Made by a program: the position numbers and the translations under genes. From an uncultured Clostridium sp. (lineage in GTDB: Bacteria > Bacillota > Clostridia > Clostridiales > Clostridiaceae), in NCBI GenBank assembly GCA_934746785.1, contig CAKVFO010000080.1:1-15515 (forward strand): a stretch of 15,515 nucleotides of DNA, read 5' to 3'. Numbering within the stretch: position 1 is the stretch's first letter; each line of letters begins with the position of its first letter. Of the stretch, positions 8,101-14,979 are shown piece after piece. The notes below the pieces were generated by a model. That model made no database searches. It was not told where the DNA came from and worked only from the letters and a program-made list of their open reading frames with translations.

Positions 8101-9674
8101 CCTTGAGCTTCTTTCATTGCTTCAAAATAATTAACAAGAACAGACATTACATTATGAGCTGCTTCTTTACCTTCCCCTAGGAATCTAAACTTTTTATCTT
8201 CACTCCATACATGTGGAAGCCATCTAAGCCACTGCCAAGTTTCAGCTTCATCATCATCACATATTAAAGCAAGCTTAACATCTTCATAATAGTGATAACT
8301 TACAATCTGAATTATTATATTAACAACAAATTGATATAAATCAATCTTTTCACCAATTAAAGCTACACCATCTTCCTTAGTTAAATCTAAAGTTATTGGC
8401 ATGTCCTTAATTTCCTTATACTTATCTTGAATTTCCCTAGGAAGTAATATAAGATCATCTTCAGTTTCACCCCATTGTTCCTTTGGAATATTAACTTCAA
8501 AGCTTATAGGAACAACACCTTTACCTATGCAGACTGATAAAAAGTCTTCATGATCTAATTCCTTTTCCCATAATCTATGATTAAAGCTTTCTACAACTTC
8601 AATAGATTCTTCATTGCTAGGATAAAGAATATGACTTATTCTTTGTTGTTCATTATATAGATCATTTATGGTGCTTTCTTGATCTGAAAGATAAGATAAA
8701 TACTTTTCATTTCTTTCCTTAAGTTTTTTATTAGTCTTTTTATACTTAAGAACATACATTAATGTTGTAGAAAAAATAGTTATTACAACCATACCTATAT
8801 AGTAAATTTTATTGCTTCCTGCTCTAACACCAACCATAAGTGCCATCATAGCAATTGTAGGAATAAGAGTTAAAAATGTTTCAGCAGATGGCTTTTGATC
8901 CTTCTTTGGAGGTGCTATTATTTCAACTTTATCTTCAGGCAGGTGATACATATATCTTGGGTTTCTTATAAACTCAGGATATTGAAGTGTAGATTTTGCT
9001 ATTTCATTTACACTTACATCAAGGCCTTTAATTGTAATAGTATTACTATAATTATTTAAAAGCAGCCTATCTCCTTTGAATAAAAATTTATAACCACAGA
9101 TAATGATAAAATCATTAACATTAAGTTTTTGCGACCTATTAATTTTCTTTCCATTTATATGTACACTATATCTTGAATTAGTATCTACAATAGAATACTT
9201 TCTTCCATCTTTCTTTATGTAACAATGTTCTTTATCTACTAAGCTGTCTTGAATGCATATATTGTTATCATCATCGCTTCCTATAGTGATTTTCTCTAAA
9301 TTATCAAAATAAACTATCTTATCATAGTTTTCTTTACCACTTGAGAAATCTAAAAAGAAGTTAATCTTAAATAATTCCAATCTGTTAGTTGCAAGTTTAA
9401 CACTTACTTGATCCCCGTGTAATAACTTCTTAGAATTAACTTTAATATCATTTATAACTAAATAAACATTTTCACCTTCACTAATTTCCCAATAACCACA
9501 ATTCTTAATAAGCTTTAATGAAAAGTTTAAGTTAACATCAATATTTAGAGGAATGTCACTATCCATATCATTACTTATTATAAGCTCATCATTTTCATAA
9601 CTGTCTATATCTGTCTCTTTATAAAAATCGTTATTAAATAGAATAAGAACGTTTTTTATATCCCTCATTTTCAA
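5124..9674 (-). CDS. essC: EssC, FtsK/SpoIIIE-type ATPase of the type VII secretion system
   Basis: This membrane-anchored motor energises type VII export and binds substrates. At 1516 residues it has the usual length and layout of Firmicutes EssC. Residues 1-200 hold the cytosolic FHA-like region; the second FHA copy (about 125-200) has IGSDDDN and an Asp at the Ser position of SxxH (DKEH), so it is non-canonical. Two membrane helices follow at about 267-285 and 291-309. Then come three ATPase domains: D1 with GTTGSGKS (701-708) and a Walker B ending DEF (811-813), D2 with GAAGYGKT (1035-1042) and VDN, D3 with GKDKAGKT (1313-1320) and VDN. Only D1 keeps the Asp-Glu expected for hydrolysis. 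The start may be TTG at 9674, five bases after AAGGA, or ATG at 9668. The gene begins 8 bases after yukD in the same operon. Confidence 0.97.
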   Translation of the reverse strand: MKMRDIKNVLILFNNDFYKETDIDSYENDELIISNDMDSDIPLNIDVNLNFSLKLIKNCGYWEISEGENVYLVINDIKVNSKKLLHGDQVSVKLATNRLELFKINFFLDFSSGKENYDKIVYFDNLEKITIGSDDDNNICIQDSLVDKEHCYIKKDGRKYSIVDTNSRYSVHINGKKINRSQKLNVNDFIIICGYKFLFKGDRLLLNNYSNTITIKGLDVSVNEIAKSTLQYPEFIRNPRYMYHLPEDKVEIIAPPKKDQKPSAETFLTLIPTIAMMALMVGVRAGSNKIYYIGMVVITIFSTTLMYVLKYKKTNKKLKERNEKYLSYLSDQESTINDLYNEQQRISHILYPSNEESIEVVESFNHRLWEKELDHEDFLSVCIGKGVVPISFEVNIPKEQWGETEDDLILLPREIQDKYKEIKDMPITLDLTKEDGVALIGEKIDLYQFVVNIIIQIVSYHYYEDVKLALICDDDEAETWQWLRWLPHVWSEDKKFRFLGEGKEAAHNVMSVLVNYFEAMKEAQGKDKNKERKVKPYFIILVTNPDLLDKEKLSTYLESTGGIGYTPIFLYEHFEKTPKNCSVKIKLHNKEEGEMVHFNKAEEIVRFTYKASNLKNYEEFARRIAPVYVKESYTDSSLPKSITFFELYKVNSAREIPIYKNWYRNQVFKHIAAPLGVDTSGNLVSLDLHEKFHGPHGLVAGTTGSGKSEILQSLIASLAVNYHPHDINFILIDYKGGGMANLFRDLPHLVGTITNLDGRGINRSLTAIKSELKRRQRMFGEVDVNHIDQYIKLYKDGKVKEAIPHLIMIADEFAELKHDQPEFMQELVSTARIGRSLGVHLILATQKPSGVVNDQIWSNSKFKLCLKVQDASDSNEVIKSKLAAEIVEPGRAYLQVGNNEIFELFQSAWSGAKVFEDDTIRKNDIEISKVSIEGIREVIYSSKKENEGKKSITELDQIIRTVNNVARKNNIERLQGPWLPELEHVIYLNEFEGFQSNSNPLDITAVIGKVDDPEGQVQYPLEINFTQRGNVILIGAAGYGKTTALETMIVSLAKKYEPKDVNIYVLDFGTRVLKVFEKLPHIGGIVLKDDDEKLLRLIRLIKKEMEIRKDLFSRVGVASLNSYKEATGEDLAQMIIMVDNFIAMKEMYDFAEEELTYISREGATLGISVVVTTAGFSNIRYKMASNFSEMLSLTCQDKSEYSSMFGTGRVSPADVKGRVLLKNDRIVEAQICLPVEGESDIERVHALKKFINETAENVKGKAKRIPFMPDMLHMNDLEEYNGREGIIPVGITYDDIEERSINLNEHPFITIIGKDKAGKTNFIKNVIDTLSVDDNVIYAFDSKKMALRNVKSMENVKYICSTDETEEYFDEIMDIIDERSEKYNEGLLEDSFDEAKLLSTFPRVMIVVDNLKDFIEYTDKKRREDFNTIISKYRDLKVNIIISSDDATYKELLYAEPFLKKLKEEQFGLVFTDLDAQKTFDVYLKYGRKKEVLKDGDGFLINKGKFEFIKTPLSDI

Positions 9675-9682
9675 TCACATCC

Positions 9683-9928
9683 TTAAATTAAGATAATTTT
9701 GCTGCCAAATGATATATTATAATCTTTTAGGATATCATTTCCCTTTAAAAAACAGGTAGGATTTTCAGTCCTAATATAATATCCACTAATTTCAACTCCT
9801 CTATCATCTAATTTAAGCGCTGTGTTTAAAGCTGCACAAAGCTCTTTAACGCTTATATTTAAAGGAATTTCTAATTCATATTCTTCTTTTAGTGAATCTA
9901 CTTTAACAATAACAATACCTTTATCCAT
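9683..9928 (-). CDS. esaB: YukD/EsaB ubiquitin-like T7SS protein
   Basis: An 81-residue protein with the ubiquitin-like pattern of the YukD/EsaB family: an N-terminal strand pair (IVIVKVDS, YELEIPLN), a helix (VKELCAALNTALKL), then strands ending in FGSKIILI. Family members are small cytosolic proteins required for type VII secretion, probably acting as regulators or assembly factors; the EssD domain of some actinobacterial systems is related. I start it at the ATG at 9928, where AAGGAGG lies five bases upstream. A longer frame starting at 9991 would run through the end of the preceding gene and has no ribosome binding site. It lies between the CpaE-like ATPase (10-base gap) and essC (8-base gap), so translation is probably coupled. 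There is one Cys in the helix and another in NPTCFL. Confidence 0.88.
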   Translation of the reverse strand: MDKGIVIVKVDSLKEEYELEIPLNISVKELCAALNTALKLDDRGVEISGYYIRTENPTCFLKGNDILKDYNISFGSKIILI

Positions 9929-9938
9929 CTTTACCTCC

Positions 9939-11030
9939 TTAAACGAAATAAATATTTTGAACAATTTGTTCCATAGCAATGTTAAAAACATTTTTTTCTA
10001 CTAAAGAATTAATTCCGTTTATATTTCCATCAATAGGAGAATAATATTCAATACTGCCTACAACTGGTTTCTTTTCTTCTTTAATGGTTTCTGGAATAGC
10101 TTTAATATTTTCTCCATTTTTAACTTTGTTCATAATGAAAAAATACTTATCTAAAGATTCCTGCTGCTTTAAAAATGCATCCATCTTAACTTTGCTTTCA
10201 ATATCATTAATTAAAATAGATATTACATTGTCACTTATAGAAAGTATGCCGCCATATAGAGAACAAAATTTACTAGATAAGTCAATTACAATATTATCAA
10301 ACTTATTTAAAGATTTTATTGCCTTTATAAAATACACAATGTCATCTCTAGTAATAGTTTCAAAATCTAAAACACTTTTTATAGGTGCTATATAAGAAAC
10401 ACCATTAACATCCTTATTTATGTATTTAAGTATTTCACTTGACAAATGTTCATGTCTATCCTTTGCAAGATATAAAATATCTGACATACTATTTCTATTG
10501 CGGCAGTCAAAGAATACAGATGTAGATGATATATCTTCAAAATTCAAATAAAGAACTTCATTAGCGTTTTCTGCAAGTTTTAAAGCAGTTGTTATACTAA
10601 CTATTGTTTTACCAGAACCACCAATAGGAGAATAAACTGAAGTAACCTTAGTAATTTTCTTTCCTGCAGCATTTTCATCACCAATATTAGGATTTTCTAA
10701 AATAAAATTTCTCTTTATTTCATTGTATATTTTTGTTGCTCTCATATATTTAAAGATGTAACCATATTCTTGTATATTTCTATCTTCAAAGTCCTCTCCC
10801 ATAAGGATAATTGTATTAATAAACTTCTTTTCTATCTCAGTATTAAACATATTTCTGTTTATTAATAATATATCTATCCCTTGAACAGAACTTAAATATT
10901 TATTAAAATATTCTCTATTGCTTATAGAAGTTATTTTAAATTCATTAAAGTAATTTATGCTTAAATAAGTAGATAAAGCCTTTAAATAATCTTCATCGCT
11001 GTCAACAATTAATAAACTTAACTTTCTCAA
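9939..11030 (-). CDS. CpaE/MinD-like P-loop ATPase with pseudo-receiver domain
   Basis: The N-terminal part (about residues 1-110) looks like a response-regulator receiver: LLIVDSDEDYL supplies the acidic cluster, but the strand that should carry the phosphorylated Asp reads DILLINRN. A SIMIBI-class ATPase domain follows, with YSPIGGSGKT (deviant Walker A, about residues 133-142) and a Walker B-like FDNIVIDLS (about 244-252). This layout is that of CpaE/TadZ proteins, which position secretion machines at the membrane or pole. A role in placing the T7SS is inferred from context. The TTG at 11030 is preferred: AGGTGA lies eight bases upstream. The GTG at 11042 is part of that ribosome binding site; using it would add four residues. 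It follows the second FHA gene after 12 bases and precedes yukD by 10. Confidence 0.82.
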   Translation of the reverse strand: MRKLSLLIVDSDEDYLKALSTYLSINYFNEFKITSISNREYFNKYLSSVQGIDILLINRNMFNTEIEKKFINTIILMGEDFEDRNIQEYGYIFKYMRATKIYNEIKRNFILENPNIGDENAAGKKITKVTSVYSPIGGSGKTIVSITTALKLAENANEVLYLNFEDISSTSVFFDCRNRNSMSDILYLAKDRHEHLSSEILKYINKDVNGVSYIAPIKSVLDFETITRDDIVYFIKAIKSLNKFDNIVIDLSSKFCSLYGGILSISDNVISILINDIESKVKMDAFLKQQESLDKYFFIMNKVKNGENIKAIPETIKEEKKPVVGSIEYYSPIDGNINGINSLVEKNVFNIAMEQIVQNIYFV

Positions 11031-11042
11031 AATTAATTTCAC

Positions 11043-12041
11043 CTATCTTTCAAAACTGCAATATACATTGCCAAGCTTAATTTTGTCTTTTGATTTAAGC
11101 TCTGCCTTTTCCATAAGCTTAAGCTTTCTTCCATTAATAAAAGTACCATTTTTAGAACCTATATCTCTAATATAGAAATTTGAACCTTCATTTAATATTT
11201 CAGCATGTTTTTTACTAACTACTTTATTGTCAATTACCACATCACAGCTTTTCGATCTGCCTATCATAGTGATATTTTTTAATAGATGTTCTTCAGAAAG
11301 TACACCATTATTATTAATAAGTAATTTACCTGCAGCCCCTATATTAGAATCTGCCTCCTCTTCTATAAGGGTTGTCTCCTCATATAAATCCTCTATAAGG
11401 GAAGTTTCATCTTCTTTAACTTCTGTAGTTGCTGTTTCTTCTTCTTTATTTATTTCGTTAATAGAAGGTTCTAAATCATGTTCAATAATTTCTTCATGTT
11501 TAGCAAAGTTTAATCCCTCTACCTTTAAAAGTTTTATAACATCCTCTAATTTATCTTTAGAATAAAGGGATAAAGCTTCATTTCTTAAATCATTATCTTC
11601 AATAGATATAATCACTGCAAATATTAGCTTTTTAAAATCTTCGTCATTTTTATGATATTTAGAAGTATTGGGTATATAAATAAAATAACAATATGGAATA
11701 CTATTGATTTCCTTTAGAAATATAAAATTAGTTTTTAAACTAACTATTCCTGTATCAAGAAGGTAAGACTGAACTTCATAGCACTTATTGATACAATTTA
11801 ATAAACTATAAGCTTTTTCTTTGCTTAAAGGGTTTAATAAATAATCTCTTAAAGTTTTATATCCTCGAGTATTATAAATTAAAGATATATCTTCATTAAA
11901 TTGTTCAATTTCAATATCAATTAATCCTAACTGTTTATTTTTATTTACTACCTCTAAATTTCTCAAGTTGATTTCATTAATTGAATTTACTTTATATTTA
12001 ATAAAATCATTGTTTATTATAAATTCATCCTCCATGTTCAT
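11043..12041 (-). CDS. DUF6382-like/FHA domain protein (second copy)
   Basis: A 332-residue protein that appears cytosolic. Residues about 10-185 resemble the DUF6382-type N-terminal domain of its upstream neighbour. An acidic linker (about 186-235) follows, then a C-terminal FHA domain (about 238-332), a phosphothreonine-binding fold. The FHA motifs are complete: IGR (260-262), SKKH (276-279) and SKNGT (296-300) with FING. The linker holds two near-identical threonine motifs ten residues apart (ETSLIED at 212-218, ETTLIEE at 222-228), placed like the phosphorylated motif of GarA-type FHA proteins. The ATG at 12041 has GGAAGG about nine bases upstream; a second ATG two codons on is possible. 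No membrane helix or signal peptide is visible. It lies 30 bases after the first FHA gene. The role in T7SS is inferred from its position in the operon. Confidence 0.88.
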   Translation of the reverse strand: MNMEDEFIINNDFIKYKVNSINEINLRNLEVVNKNKQLGLIDIEIEQFNEDISLIYNTRGYKTLRDYLLNPLSKEKAYSLLNCINKCYEVQSYLLDTGIVSLKTNFIFLKEINSIPYCYFIYIPNTSKYHKNDEDFKKLIFAVIISIEDNDLRNEALSLYSKDKLEDVIKLLKVEGLNFAKHEEIIEHDLEPSINEINKEEETATTEVKEDETSLIEDLYEETTLIEEEADSNIGAAGKLLINNNGVLSEEHLLKNITMIGRSKSCDVVIDNKVVSKKHAEILNEGSNFYIRDIGSKNGTFINGRKLKLMEKAELKSKDKIKLGNVYCSFER

Positions 12042-12071
12042 ATACTACGCCTTCCCACTTTCAAATTATTT

Positions 12072-13079
12072 TTATAGTATTTTAAATTGTCCTTTTACAT
12101 TTCCAAGCTTAATTTCATCGCCATCATTTAAAACATGTTCACTATCACTATTTAATTTTATTCCATTTATATATGTACCATTTTTTGAACTAAGATCTAT
12201 TAAATACATTTTATCTTTTTTCTTAACTAATTTAGCATGAACCTTACCTACAACATTGCTTTGAATACAGAAATCAACAGAACTTTTTAAACGGCCTAAT
12301 ACAAATTCATCTTTATTAATTTTAACCTTCTCTTCTATATCATTTAAATTAAAATAGATATAATATTCCTTTTCTTTCTTTTCAGCAGTTTTACTGCCTC
12401 CTTTATGTTTAAATAAAGAAGAGAAAAATCCTGAATTCTTTTTAGGTTCTTCATTAACTTGTATAGTTTCAGGTTTTATTTCAGTTTCAATTTTTATTTT
12501 TTTAGTTACAGTTTTAGCCTTAGTATTACTTAATGTTTTATTTAATTCATTTAAGCTGTAGTTTTTATTATTTATAATTGGTAATATCTCATTTATGAAA
12601 TAGTTCATATTATCTTTACTGTTCATACAATCTATTATTACCTGCTTTATTATCTGTTTAAATTCCATTTCAGTATTTTGAAGTTTATTTTCACAAGGAA
12701 CATAAATGATACCAACAGTCTTCTTAACTTTATCAACAAGTATATGATTTTCATCTAACAATATATTATCTATATTAAGCAGATAGCTTGGCAGACTTAA
12801 TATAATATTAATTAAGTTATTAAATATTGAAAAAAGACTATTTCCATCTACACTTGAATCTTTAATATATTCTTTAAGAGAAATATAATTAGAAATATCA
12901 TATAAAAACTTAATGTCTTCATTTAGCTGTCTTTTATCTATATATAAAATTCCATTTCCTTGATTATTATTGACCATTTCAATTTGATATTCCATTACCT
13001 TTACATCTTTATTCATATGAATAGAGATATATGTTTCCTCATCAGAGTTTACATAGTCAATTACATCTATTGAATCCAT
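12072..13079 (-). CDS. DUF6382-like/FHA domain protein, first gene of the T7SS operon
   Basis: A 335-residue protein with the same layout as the next gene. The N-terminal domain (about 15-180) contains LNEDIKFLYDISNYISLKEY and NILLDENHILVD, of the DUF6382 type. A lysine-rich linker (about 185-235) follows, then a C-terminal FHA domain (about 240-335). The FHA keeps LGR (261-263), VHA (280-282) and SSKNGTYING (297-306), but the Ser of the SxxH motif is Gly278. The N-terminal domain is faintly reminiscent of the pseudokinase domain of EssB/YukC, which is otherwise missing here; that is my inference. AAAGGATG precedes the ATG at 13079. The linker has a basic, phenylalanine-rich patch (SGFFSSLFKHKGG), but no membrane helix. 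Together with the next gene it may form a phospho-responsive scaffold for EssC. Confidence 0.87.
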   Translation of the reverse strand: MDSIDVIDYVNSDEETYISIHMNKDVKVMEYQIEMVNNNQGNGILYIDKRQLNEDIKFLYDISNYISLKEYIKDSSVDGNSLFSIFNNLINIILSLPSYLLNIDNILLDENHILVDKVKKTVGIIYVPCENKLQNTEMEFKQIIKQVIIDCMNSKDNMNYFINEILPIINNKNYSLNELNKTLSNTKAKTVTKKIKIETEIKPETIQVNEEPKKNSGFFSSLFKHKGGSKTAEKKEKEYYIYFNLNDIEEKVKINKDEFVLGRLKSSVDFCIQSNVVGKVHAKLVKKKDKMYLIDLSSKNGTYINGIKLNSDSEHVLNDGDEIKLGNVKGQFKIL

Positions 13080-13156
13080 TTAATCATCCTTTCTCTTTTG
13101 TATTTGTAAATTTAGAATTATTTTATAATTTGACTTTTACTTACATACTATATTAA

Positions 13157-13185
13157 ATTTTAACATCCTATATATTTTTTTTCAA
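13157..13185 (-). promoter_or_regulatory. Extended -10 promoter of the T7SS operon
   Basis: On the minus strand TTGAAA (13180-13185) and TAAAAT (13157-13162) have a 17-base spacer, and TG one base upstream of the -10 makes it an extended -10 site. The predicted start near 13150 leaves a leader of about 70 bases before the first FHA gene. It lies just after the terminator of the L,D-transpeptidase gene, which marks the operon boundary. Confidence 0.7.
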
Positions 13186-13215
13186 TAATACTAAAAGTTA
13201 AAATTATTTAAGCGC

Positions 13216-13258
13216 AAAAAAAACTACCTTATAATAATCTTATAAGATAGCTTTTTTT
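13216..13258 (-). terminator. Rho-independent terminator of the complete L,D-transpeptidase gene
   Basis: Arms at 13240-13250 and 13224-13234 form an 11-bp stem with one G-U pair around a 5-base loop. It is extended by flanking A/T runs and followed on the minus strand by a T run. It begins within a few bases of the stop codon and separates the cell-wall gene from the T7SS operon. Confidence 0.85.
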
Positions 13259-13260
13259 AT

Positions 13261-14649
13261 TTATTCAGTGTAACAAATTATTGGTGTACCAGATTCAATA
13301 TTTTCAAATATTGCTTGAGCTACTTCTGTTGGACAATTTACACATCCATGAGAACCTTGAGTCATATATATTGTTCCACCAAAAGCATCTCTCCACCAAG
13401 CATCATGGAAACCAATTCCTCCATTAAAAGGCATCCAGTACTTAACTGGAGTATTATAATCTTCTCCCTTTAATGTAGAATCTTTTTCTTTATACTTTAG
13501 AGAATAAACACCTGCAGGAGTTATAGTACCTGTACTTGCGTTACCTGTAACTACATCACTTTCAACAACTAGAGATCCATTTTTATAGAAAAAGATATGT
13601 TGTTTTGAAAGATTTACTTCAACATAGGTATTACCAATATCATCACCTGTACGGGAAATGGCTTTTTGTGCATAAATTGGTTCTTTTGTTATAGTTTGTC
13701 CATCTTTAATGTTTTTAATTAGTTCCTGAGTTTCTTTAGCTATATCTATTCTATATCCATAGTCTCCTGCTGGAACTGTAACTGTTTTTCCATAACTTGT
13801 TTTAAATTCCCTATTAATATTAGTTGTATTGTATTTATTAGCAAGGCTTAATACATACTTTTTAACTAAGTCTTCATTAAAAACAGCATTAAAATCATCA
13901 TCTACACCTAACCATTTACCAATGACATCACCTTCTAAGGTTTCTGAATTATTTCCAAAGGTATATGTTATTGAACTTGCGATATATTTATTAACAAGGT
14001 CTTTTGTCTCCTGTACCTTATTATCTGTTGATATATACTTTGGCTTTTCATAGCAATCTTCATCATTTAAATTAATGGTTTCTATACTATTAATAATTGC
14101 ATTCTTTACCTTATCCTTTAAAATGTCCATATTAATCTTGTTTCCCTGCACTTCATCAACTATAACCATTTCACCATCTTGGTATGCTATAGAAGCACTT
14201 TTAGGACTTACAACATCATTTGATTTAATTCCCTTTAGATTTTCTAAAGTTTTTTCAAGTTTACTTTCATCAAATGTTATTAAATCTGTAAGTACTGTTG
14301 TTTTAGTTCTAAATATGTTAAAGATCCATGCAAGAGAGCTTTGATTGTTCTTAAATTCTTGGACCTTACCTCCTGAACTATATTTTAAAGAAACATCTTC
14401 AGCACTAATGTTTTCAGTTAAGCCATTCCTCTCTTCTAGTGTTAATGAATAAGATTGAAACTTTGAATCAAAGGTGCTTTCGACTTCTTCAACAGTCATT
14501 CCTGAAACATTAATTCCATTTATCTTGGAACCAAAATAAAAATGATTTTTAAAATAAATTGCTGTACAAAGGTATATTAAAACTACAGCACAAATAATAA
14601 TTATAATACCTTTATTAGTTAAAATACTACTATTCTTTTGTCTTTTCAT
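13261..14649 (-). CDS. L,D-transpeptidase (YkuD) with PG_binding_4 domains, membrane-anchored
   Basis: A 462-residue cell-wall enzyme that forms or exchanges peptide cross-links in peptidoglycan through a Cys nucleophile. One N-terminal membrane helix (about 14-32) anchors it with the rest outside. About 40-320 contains two PG_binding_4-type regions (the first begins INGINVSGMTVEEVES). The YkuD domain (about 340-462) carries the catalytic His415 (GIGFHDA) and SHGC with Cys436. I start it at the ATG at 14649, eight bases after AGGGAG. A longer frame from 14712 would add 21 residues, has no ribosome binding site and overlaps the predicted promoter. It is a paralogue of the gene to its right. 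It is monocistronic, with its own promoter and terminator, so any link to type VII secretion rests on position alone. Confidence 0.95.
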   Translation of the reverse strand: MKRQKNSSILTNKGIIIIICAVVLIYLCTAIYFKNHFYFGSKINGINVSGMTVEEVESTFDSKFQSYSLTLEERNGLTENISAEDVSLKYSSGGKVQEFKNNQSSLAWIFNIFRTKTTVLTDLITFDESKLEKTLENLKGIKSNDVVSPKSASIAYQDGEMVIVDEVQGNKINMDILKDKVKNAIINSIETINLNDEDCYEKPKYISTDNKVQETKDLVNKYIASSITYTFGNNSETLEGDVIGKWLGVDDDFNAVFNEDLVKKYVLSLANKYNTTNINREFKTSYGKTVTVPAGDYGYRIDIAKETQELIKNIKDGQTITKEPIYAQKAISRTGDDIGNTYVEVNLSKQHIFFYKNGSLVVESDVVTGNASTGTITPAGVYSLKYKEKDSTLKGEDYNTPVKYWMPFNGGIGFHDAWWRDAFGGTIYMTQGSHGCVNCPTEVAQAIFENIESGTPIICYTE

Positions 14650-14671
14650 TTCATTTACTCCCTTCTTGTAT

Positions 14672-14700
14672 ATTATACTAAAAAATAAAATAATTTTTAA
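14672..14700 (-). promoter_or_regulatory. Probable promoter of the complete L,D-transpeptidase gene
   Basis: On the minus strand a perfect TATAAT (14672-14677) lies 17 bases after a weak -35 (TTAAAA, 14695-14700). Transcription would start near 14665, leaving a leader of about 15 bases with the ribosome binding site. The -35 is poor, so confidence is moderate. Confidence 0.5.
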
Positions 14701-14906
14701 CCTTTTTTTCATTATGTTAAATTGTAAATATATCGCATAATTTTAATCTATTTGATAATTAAATGTATTAAAATTATTAATATGTAAATTTTAGTGCTAT
14801 TTTAATGTTCCTTTAATTTTCATTATCATAAAACTACTAAAATAATTCATTATAAAATGTAATTAATAAACGCTTTAAAAAGAAGTTTTTAAATTTCCTA
14901 TAGATT
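14701..14906 (-). other. AT-rich spacer between the two L,D-transpeptidase genes
   Basis: Together with the promoter and terminator at its ends, this forms the 330-base gap between the two genes. It is extremely AT-rich, with scattered TATAAT-like hexamers expected by chance at this composition. I see no open frame, RNA gene, repeat or riboswitch in it. Confidence 0.5.
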
Positions 14907-14946
14907 AAAAAAAGGCTGGTAATATTTCTATATCCAACCTTTTTTC
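14907..14946 (-). terminator. Rho-independent terminator of the right-hand L,D-transpeptidase gene
   Basis: On the minus strand GGTTGG (14934-14939) pairs with CCAGCC (14914-14919), extended by A/T pairs, around a 14-base loop and followed by seven T. It lies about 35 bases after the stop codon at 14980-14982. Confidence 0.75.
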
Positions 14947-14979
14947 AATATTTATTACATCTAAATATCAGTATATATT

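Noticed and set aside
11227..11565. Plus-strand open frames opposite the FHA genes, essC and other genes
   Set aside because: They lack ribosome binding sites and have low-complexity Ser/Leu/Ile-rich translations. They lie wholly inside well-supported minus-strand genes.
14650..14712. Longer start of the L,D-transpeptidase at 14712
   Set aside because: It would place the predicted promoter and the clear AGGGAG ribosome binding site inside the coding sequence. The ATG at 14649 is better supported.
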